DNA of 25,154 bases from JBEAOO01 sp041164825 (GTDB lineage: Bacteria; Pseudomonadota; Gammaproteobacteria; Burkholderiales; Burkholderiaceae_C): NCBI GenBank assembly GCA_041164825.1, contig JBEAOO010000177.1, positions 1 through 25,154 of the forward strand. The letters are read 5' to 3'. Shown here one piece after another: positions 8,420 to 15,248 of this stretch (the stretch's first letter is position 1; each line of letters starts with the position of its first letter). Position numbers and translations under genes: made by a program. Under the pieces are notes generated by a model. The model saw only the letters and a list, made by a program, of their open reading frames with translations. It searched no databases and was not told the origin of the DNA.

Positions 8420-9061
8420 TCAGCCCAGGCTCGCGGTGGCCAACTTGGCCCCGAAACCCAGGAACAGGGCGCCCACGCCCGAGGTGGCCACACTGGCCGT
8501 GCGGCGGCGGGCTGCAAAAGCTGCAGCCAAACGCGCGCCCGCAAAAATGAGCACCGAGAGGTACAGCGCGCTGATGCATTGCGCGATGGCTCCGAGCGCC
8601 AGAAAAGTCAGTCCGGGGTGGGCATACGCCGGGTCCACGAACTGGATGAAAAACGAGACGAAAAACAGGATCGCTTTGGGATTGAGCAGGCTGATGAGCA
8701 GCGCCTTGCGAAAAGGCTGACTCAGGTCTTGCGCATCGGCTTCGGCCAAAGGCGCCAGACCGCGCCAGCGCCGCACGGCACCGCGCAACAACTGGATCCC
8801 GACCCAGCTCAAATAGCCCGCGCCCACCACCTTGATGACGATGAACAAGGCCGGCATGGCCTTGAGCGCCGAGGCCGCACCAAGTGCCGCCAGCAGCATC
8901 AGCACCGCATCGCCCACGAACACGCCACACGCCCCCGCATATCCCGCACGCACACCGCGCCGCGCTGCCACCGAGAGCACGAACATGGAGTTCGGGCCGG
9001 GCAGCAGCACGATCGCGATCGTGCCGAAGACGTAGGTCCAGAGGTCGGTGATGCCGAACAT
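8420..9061 (-). CDS. LysE/RhtB family amino-acid exporter, LeuE-like
   Basis: The 213 residues carry about six membrane helices. The family signature GPNSMFVLSVAARRGVRAG is near 22-40, and a second conserved segment, FRKALLISLLNPKAILFFVSFF, lies near 116-137. Members of this family export amino acids (lysine, arginine, threonine, leucine) by proton antiport. The closest resemblance seems to be LeuE, but the substrate cannot be read from the sequence. The gene sits between carA (40 nt) and carB (32 nt) on the same strand, so co-expression is likely. The start codon has no clear Shine-Dalgarno sequence (CCCCCC precedes the ATG), but the N-terminus fits the family. Confidence 0.9.
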   Translation of the reverse strand: MFGITDLWTYVFGTIAIVLLPGPNSMFVLSVAARRGVRAGYAGACGVFVGDAVLMLLAALGAASALKAMPALFIVIKVVGAGYLSWVGIQLLRGAVRRWRGLAPLAEADAQDLSQPFRKALLISLLNPKAILFFVSFFIQFVDPAYAHPGLTFLALGAIAQCISALYLSVLIFAGARLAAAFAARRRTASVATSGVGALFLGFGAKLATASLG

Positions 9062-9101
9062 GGGGGGCGTGTGCTGAGGCGTCCTGCGATCCGCCCTGCC
9101 C

Positions 9102-10262
9102 TCAGGCCACTTTCGCCGCGCTCATCAGCGCGGTGAAACGATCGAACAGGTAGGCAATGTCGTGCGGGCCGGGCGAGGCTTCGGGGTGACCCTGGAAGCA
9201 GAACGCCGGCTTGTCGGTGCGGGCCAGGCCTTGCAGCGTGCCGTCAAACAAGCTGATGTGCGTGGGGCGCAGCGTCGCCGGCAGCGATTCGGCGTCCACC
9301 GCAAAACCGTGGTTCTGGCTGGTGATGCCGACGCGACCGGTGTCCAGGTCTTTCACCGGGTGGTTGGCACCGTGGTGGCCGAACTTCATCTTGAAGGTCT
9401 TCGCCCCCGAGGCCAGCGCCATGATCTGGTGACCCAGACAAATGCCGAAGGTGGGGATGCCCGACTCGATCAATTCTTTGGCGGCGGCGATCGCGTAGTC
9501 GCAAGGTTCTGGGTCACCCGGGCCATTGCTCAGGAAGATGCCGTCAGGTTGGTGCTTGAGCACCTCGGCCGCGGAGGTTTGTGCGGGCACCACAGTGACC
9601 TTGCAGCCACGGCTGGCCAGCATGCGCAGGATGTTGCGTTTGATGCCGAAGTCATAAGCCACCACGTGGAACTTGGCATCGGCCAATTCACGGTAACCCG
9701 TGCCCAGCGCCCACTCGGTTTGCGTCCAGCCATAGGGCTCGGTCGCACTGACCACTTGCGCCAAATCTTGGCCGGCCATGCTCGGCGCGGCCTTGGCGCT
9801 GGCAATGGCGTCGTCGATCTGCGCTTGAGTGAAGGTTTCTCCGGCGGCCAGCGTGACGATGCAGCCGTTCTGCGCGCCCGTGGTGCGCAGCACACGGGTC
9901 AGGCGGCGGGTATCGATGCCCGAGATGGCCACCGTGCCTTCGCGCTGCAGATACTGCGAGAGCGTCAGCGTGCTTCGGAAATTGGATTCAAGAACGGGCA
10001 GGTCTTTGATGATCAGACCAGCGGCATGGACTTTCGAAGCTTCGACGTCTTCCTCGTTGATCCCGTAGTTGCCGATGTGCGGATACGTCAGGGTGACGAT
10101 CTGGCGGCAGTAGCTGGGGTCGGTGAGGATTTCCTGGTAGCCGGTCAACGAGGTGTTGAACACCACCTCGCCAACGGTGGCACCGGCGGCGCCGATGGAC
10201 GTGCCTTGAAAGACCGTGCCGTCTGCGAGAGCGAGTAGAGCGGGAGGCAGGACGGGCAGCAC
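9102..10262 (-). CDS. carA: Carbamoyl-phosphate synthase small (glutaminase) subunit
   Basis: CarA hydrolyses glutamine and passes ammonia to CarB. It has 386 residues. The N-terminal CPSase_sm domain covers about 1-150 (SLTGYQEILTDPSY at 38-51). The class I glutamine amidotransferase domain covers about 195-380, with nucleophile Cys275 in FGICLGHQ and His359 and Glu361 in FQGHPEASPGPHD. The start is GTG at 10262-10260, chosen because CGGAGA ends about 6 nt upstream. It opens the carA-exporter-carB operon. Upstream are a leader of about 125 nt with a hairpin and a TATAAT box. Confidence 0.98.
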   Translation of the reverse strand: MLPVLPPALLALADGTVFQGTSIGAAGATVGEVVFNTSLTGYQEILTDPSYCRQIVTLTYPHIGNYGINEEDVEASKVHAAGLIIKDLPVLESNFRSTLTLSQYLQREGTVAISGIDTRRLTRVLRTTGAQNGCIVTLAAGETFTQAQIDDAIASAKAAPSMAGQDLAQVVSATEPYGWTQTEWALGTGYRELADAKFHVVAYDFGIKRNILRMLASRGCKVTVVPAQTSAAEVLKHQPDGIFLSNGPGDPEPCDYAIAAAKELIESGIPTFGICLGHQIMALASGAKTFKMKFGHHGANHPVKDLDTGRVGITSQNHGFAVDAESLPATLRPTHISLFDGTLQGLARTDKPAFCFQGHPEASPGPHDIAYLFDRFTALMSAAKVA

Positions 10263-10328
10263 GGGATTCTCCGGGGAAAAGCGCGCCCGGCGTGGCCTTT
10301 CAAGCAGGTCGAAAATCGTCCTGACAGG

Positions 10329-10351
10329 GCTGGAATCCGGTGAGATTCAGC
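10329..10351 (-). promoter_or_regulatory. Hairpin in the carA leader
   Basis: On the minus strand GCTGAATC pairs with GATTCCAGC (8 bp with one bulged C, 6-nt loop). It lies between the putative carA promoter and the start codon, about 65 nt before the GTG. There is no T-run after it and no obvious leader peptide, so its role, if any, is unknown. Confidence 0.35.
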
Positions 10352-10394
10352 AGGGAAATACGCTCGGGCGGGGTGATTGCGGGTAAACCTTCGA

Positions 10395-10400
10395 ATTATA
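10395..10400 (-). promoter_or_regulatory. Putative sigma70 -10 box of the carA operon
   Basis: On the minus strand a perfect TATAAT lies about 133 bp before the carA start. No good -35 is found at 16-18 bp; TTGGGG is present but only 9 bp away. The surrounding gene-free interval 10263-10555 also holds the leader hairpin and a 10-bp-stem hairpin; nothing else is recognised there. Confidence 0.55.
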
Positions 10401-10489
10401 GCCGCAGCGCCCCAACCTGCTGGGGGAATCCCTCATCGCGACGCGCCCGCGCACCTGCCGAGCGCCTCGCGACGCCCGATTTTTGCGCA

Positions 10490-10514
10490 CCACCGCCCCA
10501 TCTCGGGGCGGCGG
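10490..10514 (-). terminator. Hairpin after the GlcG-like gene, possible terminator without T-run
   Basis: On the minus strand CCGCCGCCCC-GAGAT-GGGGCGGTGG forms a 10-bp stem with one G-U pair and a 5-nt loop, about 42 nt beyond the stop codon. No T-run follows on this strand; TTTTT lies only on the wrong side. It may limit read-through into the carA promoter. Confidence 0.4.
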
Positions 10515-10555
10515 GCCTGCGCCGTCAACCCCGAATCAGCGCATGCCTCGGGCCA

Positions 10556-10963
10556 TCAAGCCGTCAGCGCGGCGATGCCGGCCTTGGCAATCTGCGCATC
10601 TTCGGTCGACTTCACGCCGCTCACGCCGATGGCGCCAATGCACTGACCATCGATCATGATGGGCACGCCGCCTTCGAGCAAACCATCAACAAACGGCGCG
10701 CTCAGGAACGACACGCGACCACCGTTGATGATGTCTTCGTAGACCTTGCTTTCACGGCGGCCCAGTGCCGCCGTGCGGGCCTTGGAGGGCGCAATGTGCG
10801 AAGAGATCGGCGGCGCGCCATCGAGGCGCTGCACCCACAGCAGGTGGCCGCCGTCATCAACAATGGCGAAGGTCACGGCCCACTGGTTGGCCAGGGCTTC
10901 GGCTTCGCACGCGGCAGCCATCTTCTTCAGGTCATTCAGACCCAACACGCTCTTTTGAATCAC
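10556..10963 (-). CDS. GlcG/HbpS family small protein (haem-degrading-like fold)
   Basis: The product has 135 residues from the GTG at 10963-10961, set by GAGGAA (10975-10970) six nt upstream; an ATG 10 codons further upstream lacks such a site. The sequence matches the GlcG/HbpS/PduO-C fold: LNDLKKMAAACEAEA at the N-terminus, then AIVDDGGHLLWVQRLDGAP, a SKARTAALG helix, GGVPIMIDGQCIGAIGVSG, and a C-terminal DAQIAKAGIAAL helix. Some relatives bind haem or cobalamin; GlcG sits with glycolate genes in E. coli but its role is unclear. The neighbours here give no metabolic hint. It is divergent from the Bax-inhibitor gene, with 196 bp between them. Confidence 0.85.
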   Translation of the reverse strand: MIQKSVLGLNDLKKMAAACEAEALANQWAVTFAIVDDGGHLLWVQRLDGAPPISSHIAPSKARTAALGRRESKVYEDIINGGRVSFLSAPFVDGLLEGGVPIMIDGQCIGAIGVSGVKSTEDAQIAKAGIAALTA

Positions 10964-11159
10964 TTGCAGTTCCTCGCGAAAGAAAACGCCCATTTTGCCG
11001 GGGCTGGGCATGGCGCACAGCCACCTCCAGCACAAATCAGACCACCGCACCAGCAGCGCAATCACGGTGGGCTGGCGCACGGAGGCACAGGTCGGCGGAA
11101 CTAGAATTGGAGTGAGGGGGTCCGACCCCACGAACGCTTCATTTTCTGGAGGTCTCCGC

Positions 11160-11858
11160 ATGAATCAAGGTCTACACACCGCCTACACCGATGCCACCCT
11201 GGTGGGCGCCTCGGTCGAGCAGCGCAACCGCGTGCTGCGCAACACCTATTGGCTGCTGGCCCTGTCCATGGTGCCCACAGTGTTGGGCGCGTGGCTGGGC
11301 GTGTCCACCGGTTTCGGCCGCGCGCTCAGCTCGGGCCTGGGCATGGTCGCCTTCATGGTGGGCGCCTTCGGCTTCATGTTCGCGATCGAGAAAACCAAGA
11401 ACTCGGCTGCCGGCGTGCCAGTGCTGCTGGCCTTCACCTTTTTCATGGGCTTGATGCTGTCGCGCCTGGTGGGCTCGGTGCTGGGCCTGGCCAACGGTGC
11501 CAGCCTGATCATGATGGCGTTTGCCGGCACGGGCGCCATCTTCTTGGGCATGGCCTCGCTGTCCACGGTCATCAAGCGTGACCTGAGCTCGATGGGCAAG
11601 TTCTTGTTCATCGGCATGATCATGCTGCTGGTGGCGGGCATCGCCAACATCTTCATCCAGTCGAGCGCGCTGATGATCACGCTGAGCGTGATCGCCATCG
11701 GCATCTTCTCGGCCTTCATCCTGCATGACCTGAAGCGTGTGCAAGACGGCGAAGAAACCAACTACATCACCGCCACCCTGGGCGTGTACCTCAGCCTGTA
11801 CAACGTGTTCCAGAACCTGCTGGCGCTGTTCGGCATTTTTGGGGGCCGCGACGACTGA
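11160..11858 (+). CDS. Bax inhibitor-1/YccA family inner-membrane protein
   Basis: The 232-residue protein has seven predicted membrane helices beginning at about residue 28 (NTYWLLALSMVPTVLGAWLG). It ends with the YNVFQNLLALFGIFGG segment typical of the BI-1 (UPF0005) family. The C-terminal HDLKRV and GEETNYITATLGVYL segments are characteristic of the YccA/YbhL group. In E. coli YccA is a substrate and modulator of FtsH, also encoded in this window, though the link is family knowledge only. The ATG at 11160 is set by GGAGG (11148-11152) seven nt upstream. A TAGAAT box (11102-11107) and a small GGGGT-CCG-ACCCC hairpin (11117-11129) lie upstream; no good -35 is seen. A strong terminator follows. 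Confidence 0.93.
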   Translation: MNQGLHTAYTDATLVGASVEQRNRVLRNTYWLLALSMVPTVLGAWLGVSTGFGRALSSGLGMVAFMVGAFGFMFAIEKTKNSAAGVPVLLAFTFFMGLMLSRLVGSVLGLANGASLIMMAFAGTGAIFLGMASLSTVIKRDLSSMGKFLFIGMIMLLVAGIANIFIQSSALMITLSVIAIGIFSAFILHDLKRVQDGEETNYITATLGVYLSLYNVFQNLLALFGIFGGRDD

Positions 11859-11882
11859 TCGTTACCGCGCTTGAGCATGACA

Positions 11883-11908
11883 ACGGGGCCTCACGAGGCC
11901 CCGTTTTT
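11883..11908 (+). terminator. Intrinsic terminator after the Bax-inhibitor gene
   Basis: ACGGGGCCTC pairs fully with GAGGCCCCGT and is followed by TTTTT. It starts 24 nt after the stop codon. On the opposite strand it could also stop rlmD transcripts, though the T-run is weaker there. Confidence 0.9.
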
Positions 11909-11930
11909 CATGGCTCACGGCAAACCGCTT

Positions 11931-11990
11931 GAGCTCGCTCTTGCCCGCTCTAGCTCGCTCTAGCTCGCTCTAGCTCGCTCTAGCCCGCTC
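11931..11990. repeat. 10-bp tandem repeat, six copies, across the rlmD stop codon
   Basis: The unit TAGCTCGCTC is present three times exactly (11951-11980), flanked by degenerate copies GAGCTCGCTC, TTGCCCGCTC and TAGCCCGCTC. The rlmD stop codon (TAG, 11972-11970) and the final residues RARAS are written by the array. Because the unit is not a multiple of three but contains TAG, any copy-number change would shift the frame but still stop within about 30 nt. Confidence 0.95.
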
Positions 11991-13322
11991 AAACACCGCC
12001 ATGCTCTCCACGTGCGCGGTGTGCGGGAACATGTTGATGGCCCCCGCCGCCACACAGCGGTAGCCGGCGTGGTGCACCAGCAAGCCCGCATCACGCGCCA
12101 GCGTAGCGGGGTTGCAGCTGACGTAGACGATGCGCTGCGGCGGCACATAACCGGGCGCGCTGGACGGGTCGGCATGCAAATCGACCAGCGCCTTGGCGAG
12201 CGCAAATGCGCCTTCGCGGGGCGGGTCAACCAACCACTTTTGCGCTGGGCCGTAGGAGGCCAACTCGGCCGGCGTCAGTTCAAACAAATTGCGCGCGATG
12301 AACTCGGTCTTGTGCGCCAAGCCATTGACGGCTGCGTTCTCGCGTGAGCGCGCGACCAGCGCGTCGGCCCCCTCCAGACCCAGCACCGATTGCGCCTGCG
12401 TGGCGATCGGCAGCGTGAAGTTGCCCAGGCCACAAAACCAATCGATCACCCGCTCGTTGGGCTGTGCGTCGAGCAAACGCAAAGCGCGCGACACCATCAC
12501 CCGGTTGATCTCGTGGTTGACCTGCGTGAAGTCGGTGGGCTTGAACGGCATGGTGACGCCGAACTCGCTGAGCTGGTAGTCGAGCGGCGTGCCGCCTTCG
12601 TCCAGCAAGTGCACCGTGTCCGGGCCCTTGGGTTGCAACCACCACTGCACGCCACGCACGGCCGCGAAATCGCGCAAGCGCTGCTGGTCGGCCGCCGTCA
12701 GCGCATCGAGGTGTCGCAGCACCAGTGCGGTCACTTGCGAGCCCACGGCCACCTCAATCTGCGGCAGGCGATCGCGCTGGTCCATGGCGGTGATCAACTC
12801 GCGCAGCGGCAGCAGCAGATCGCTGAGCGGCTTGGGCAGCACCCGGCAGCTGTCCATGTCGGCCACGTAGCTCGATTTGCGCTCGTGGAAACCCACCAGC
12901 ACCTTGCCCTTCTTGGCCACGTAGCGCACCGACAAGCGCGCGCGGAAGCGGTAGCCCCAGGCCGGGCCCTCGATCGGGCGCAACAAGCGCTCGGCCTTCA
13001 CCTTGCCCAAATGCCACAGGCCGTCTTCGAGCGCGCGCTGCTTGGTGGCCACCTGGGCCGACGCGTGCAGATGCTGCATCTTGCAGCCGCCGCAGGTGCC
13101 AAAGTGCACGCAGCCCGGCGTCACGCGCTGCGCACTCTCGTTGCGCATCTCCACGAGTTGCGCCTGCTCCCAATTGTTCTTGCGGCGGCCCACGCTGACC
13201 CGGACTTCTTCGCCCGGCAAAGCGCCCTCAATGAAAACCACCTTGCCTTCGCTGTTGTGGGCCACGCCCTGGGCTTCCAGGTCGAGCGACTCGACCTTCA
13301 GCCATTCATCATGTGCTGTCAT
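11970..13322 (-). CDS. rlmD: 23S rRNA m5U1939 methyltransferase RlmD (RumA)
   Basis: RlmD methylates a 23S rRNA uridine at C5 using SAM and carries a 4Fe-4S cluster. It has 450 residues from the ATG at 13322. A TRAM-like RNA-binding domain (1-60) comes first. Cluster cysteines are C71, C77, C80 and C159 (CVHFGTCGGC, then DSCR). The SAM motif VIDWFCGLGNFTLP is at 292-305, the DPPREG loop at 366-371, and the catalytic Cys403 is in VSCNPATLARD, with base Glu439. A longer frame upstream would run antisense through the divergent TIR gene, so MTAHDEW is the start. GATAAT lies 6 nt before it with no Shine-Dalgarno sequence. The last residues come from a tandem repeat. Confidence 0.96.
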   Translation of the reverse strand: MTAHDEWLKVESLDLEAQGVAHNSEGKVVFIEGALPGEEVRVSVGRRKNNWEQAQLVEMRNESAQRVTPGCVHFGTCGGCKMQHLHASAQVATKQRALEDGLWHLGKVKAERLLRPIEGPAWGYRFRARLSVRYVAKKGKVLVGFHERKSSYVADMDSCRVLPKPLSDLLLPLRELITAMDQRDRLPQIEVAVGSQVTALVLRHLDALTAADQQRLRDFAAVRGVQWWLQPKGPDTVHLLDEGGTPLDYQLSEFGVTMPFKPTDFTQVNHEINRVMVSRALRLLDAQPNERVIDWFCGLGNFTLPIATQAQSVLGLEGADALVARSRENAAVNGLAHKTEFIARNLFELTPAELASYGPAQKWLVDPPREGAFALAKALVDLHADPSSAPGYVPPQRIVYVSCNPATLARDAGLLVHHAGYRCVAAGAINMFPHTAHVESMAVFERARAS

Positions 13323-13328
13323 CACCCG

Positions 13329-13334
13329 ATTATC
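13329..13334 (-). promoter_or_regulatory. -10-like box abutting the rlmD start
   Basis: On the minus strand GATAAT ends 6 nt before the rlmD ATG, so transcription would begin at or within about 1 nt of the start codon. No -35 with normal spacing is evident. There is no Shine-Dalgarno sequence. Confidence 0.45.
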
Positions 13335-13370
13335 CCGGCAACTTTGGCCCCCCCCCTGCAAAACACAGGA

Positions 13371-13400
13371 TTGCCAGCGCCCCGCCCTGCCCTGCACACT
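13371..13400 (+). promoter_or_regulatory. Possible promoter of the TIR gene
   Basis: TTGCCA (13371-13376), an 18-bp spacer and CACACT (13395-13400) end 6 nt before the ATG. The -35 matches consensus at four of six positions and the -10 at three of six, so this is weak. If used, the transcript would be leaderless; no Shine-Dalgarno sequence is visible. Confidence 0.3.
13384..13395. repeat. 12-bp direct repeat, copy upstream of the TIR gene
   Basis: GCCCTGCCCTGC occurs here and again at 15226-15237, just beyond the TIR gene. It is low-complexity in a GC-rich genome, so chance is possible. Confidence 0.4.
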
Positions 13401-13406
13401 GCACGC

Positions 13407-15137
13407 ATGACACCACCGACGCCCACCGCGACGCCGCACAGCACGGCCACCACCGCCACCTTGAGCACCGCCGGCGCCGATGTGTTCATCAGCTACGCGC
13501 GAGAAAACCGCGCACTGGCCGAGCAACTGGCCGCAGCCCTCGCGCAACACGGCCTGCGGGTGTGGTGGGACCGCGAATTGATTGCAGGCACGCGCTTCGC
13601 GGAGCGCATCGAAAGCGAGCTGGGCGGCGCACGCTGCGTGTTGACACTGTGGTCGACCGACTCGGTTCAATCGGGCTTCGTGCGCGACGAATCATCGCGC
13701 GCGCTTGAATCGGGCAAGCTGATCCCCATGCGCATTGAGGCCGTGCAACTGCCTCTGGGCTTTGGCCAGCTGCACACGCTGGACCTGCTGGATTGGGACG
13801 GCGACGCCGACGATCCGCGCCTGGCCGATGTGCTGGCGGCCATTGCCGCCCCGCGCGCCGCCAGCGCCGAGCGCCCCGCCACGGCTGCCCTGCCGTTGCG
13901 CGCGGCCGCCCGCCCGCGCTGGCGTGTGGCAGCCGTGAGCGCCGCGGTGGCCTGCGCCTTGGCGGGCGGCGGCGCGCTCTGGAAACAGCATGCCGACGCC
14001 ACCGAGGCCGACCAACAGTTCCGCGACGGCCTGGAGCACCAGTTCGCGCGTGAACCCAATTTGGAAAGCGCGCGAAATCTGTACCTCAGCGCGCTCACGC
14101 GTCAGCCAAACCACGCTCGTGCCCGCTACTACCTGGGCCACGTTTACGCCCAGCTGGGCCAGCCCGCGCTGGCACGCGCGGCCTTCGATGTGGCCCTGCA
14201 GCGGCCCGAGCAACTCGATGCCGCTCAGCGGGCCGACGCCGGCAAACAAGTGGCGGCACTCCGCCCGGCGAACGAGCCCACGCCGGTGCGGGGCGCCGCC
14301 GCCGATGCCATCAACATCCATATCGACATCAACCGCACCAACGACCACGCACCAGCACCCGAAGCACAAGCACAAGCCCACCCCAACAGCAGCAGCGCCC
14401 TCCCCGCACCCGAACCGGTCGCGCACAGCCTGCCGCCCCGTTTGCCCCTGCCCAACAATGCACTCGGCCGGCTGCCCAACCAGGTGGCTGCGCTCTTTGA
14501 GGGTGACCGCGCCTCGCGCATCAGCGCCACCACCAGCTTGATCTTGGACCCGGAAGCCTTGTCCGATGCGGTGCCACTGGCCGTGACCCGGGCGCTGTCA
14601 CTGGCCGCACTGACGCAACCCTCCGACACCCAACTCTCGGGCGTGATCAACACCCTCGTGCTGCTGCAAAACGCCCTGCCCGGCACCCTGCTGGCCCATG
14701 AGGCCGAGATTGAGCGGCTGATCAACAGCGCGCGGCCGCAAGGCCCAGCCACCCAGCTGCAGGCCGACAAGCTCGCCACCCTGCTGCAGCAAGCACAAGG
14801 GCAGCGGCCTGCGGCCTACATCCAGATCGCCAACGACGCACAGCGCCCGCTGGCGCAAGCGCTGTCGCAGCGCCTGAGCGACCGCGGTTACGCCACGCCC
14901 AGCATCGAGGTGGTGGGCGCGGCGCGCGCGCCCCGACTCAGCGAAATTCGGGTCCACAGCAAAAGCGACCGCGGCTTGGCGCGGTGGCTGAGCAAGGTGA
15001 TGGATGAATTCACCGTGGAGGCCCCCCAGGTCAGCACCTTGCGCAACACGCGGCCGCGCACCGACACCTTCGAGATTTGGTTGGGCGCCGACTTGTGCAC
15101 CACCCGCAGCGTGGCGCGCTGCAAGCCCGCACCGTGA
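13407..15137 (+). CDS. TIR-domain transmembrane protein with TPR-like and novel C-terminal regions
   Basis: The gene encodes 576 residues. After a Thr/Pro-rich tip comes a TIR_2-type domain at about 24-135: ADVFISYARENRALAEQL, VWWDRELIAGTRFAERIE, ARCVLTLWSTDS, then FVRDESSRAL. Glu66 lies within one position of where TIR NADases have the catalytic Glu, so activity is possible but unproven. RPRWR (169-173) precedes one membrane helix (about 174-192), suggesting TIR inside and the rest periplasmic. A TPR-like pair of helices (about 205-265) follows, then an Ala/Pro/His-rich linker (about 285-350), a helical region (about 355-465) and an alpha/beta domain (about 469-562: AAYIQIAND, YATPSIEVVG, LSEIRVHS, FEIWLG). 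It lies alone, divergent from rlmD and convergent with rpoS. Partners and ligand are unknown. The start is chosen at MTPPTP; the frame stays open upstream only antisense to rlmD. Confidence 0.85.
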   Translation: MTPPTPTATPHSTATTATLSTAGADVFISYARENRALAEQLAAALAQHGLRVWWDRELIAGTRFAERIESELGGARCVLTLWSTDSVQSGFVRDESSRALESGKLIPMRIEAVQLPLGFGQLHTLDLLDWDGDADDPRLADVLAAIAAPRAASAERPATAALPLRAAARPRWRVAAVSAAVACALAGGGALWKQHADATEADQQFRDGLEHQFAREPNLESARNLYLSALTRQPNHARARYYLGHVYAQLGQPALARAAFDVALQRPEQLDAAQRADAGKQVAALRPANEPTPVRGAAADAINIHIDINRTNDHAPAPEAQAQAHPNSSSALPAPEPVAHSLPPRLPLPNNALGRLPNQVAALFEGDRASRISATTSLILDPEALSDAVPLAVTRALSLAALTQPSDTQLSGVINTLVLLQNALPGTLLAHEAEIERLINSARPQGPATQLQADKLATLLQQAQGQRPAAYIQIANDAQRPLAQALSQRLSDRGYATPSIEVVGAARAPRLSEIRVHSKSDRGLARWLSKVMDEFTVEAPQVSTLRNTRPRTDTFEIWLGADLCTTRSVARCKPAP

Positions 15138-15225
15138 GCGCCTGAAGCAGCGCCAAGTACCCCACCGCCCCGCCCACACAATGCCGCGAGATTGAGGGCG
15201 CGCCGCGAAGGGCCGGCTGGACGCT

Positions 15226-15237
15226 GCCCTGCCCTGC
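15226..15237. repeat. 12-bp direct repeat, copy downstream of the TIR gene
   Basis: This is the second copy of GCCCTGCCCTGC (the first is at 13384-13395), just after the 3' end of rpoS. The pair encloses the whole TIR gene. The 111-bp gap 15138-15248 shows no clear terminator for either converging gene. Confidence 0.4.
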
Positions 15238-15248
15238 CAAGGCGGCCT

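Noticed and set aside
5139..8720. A 1193-codon open frame antisense to carB and the exporter gene
   Set aside because: Long mirror frames are expected in GC-rich genes. Its product is His/Arg/Ala-rich with no recognisable domain, and carB is certain.
10964..11161. Longer N-terminus for the GlcG-like protein
   Set aside because: The GAGGAA site sits 6 nt before the GTG at 10963, the family begins there, and the extension would run through the divergent promoter region.
12390..13406. Upstream extension of the TIR gene frame to 915 codons
   Set aside because: The extra part is antisense to rlmD, is Arg/His-rich, and has no domain; the TIR protein begins sensibly at 13407.
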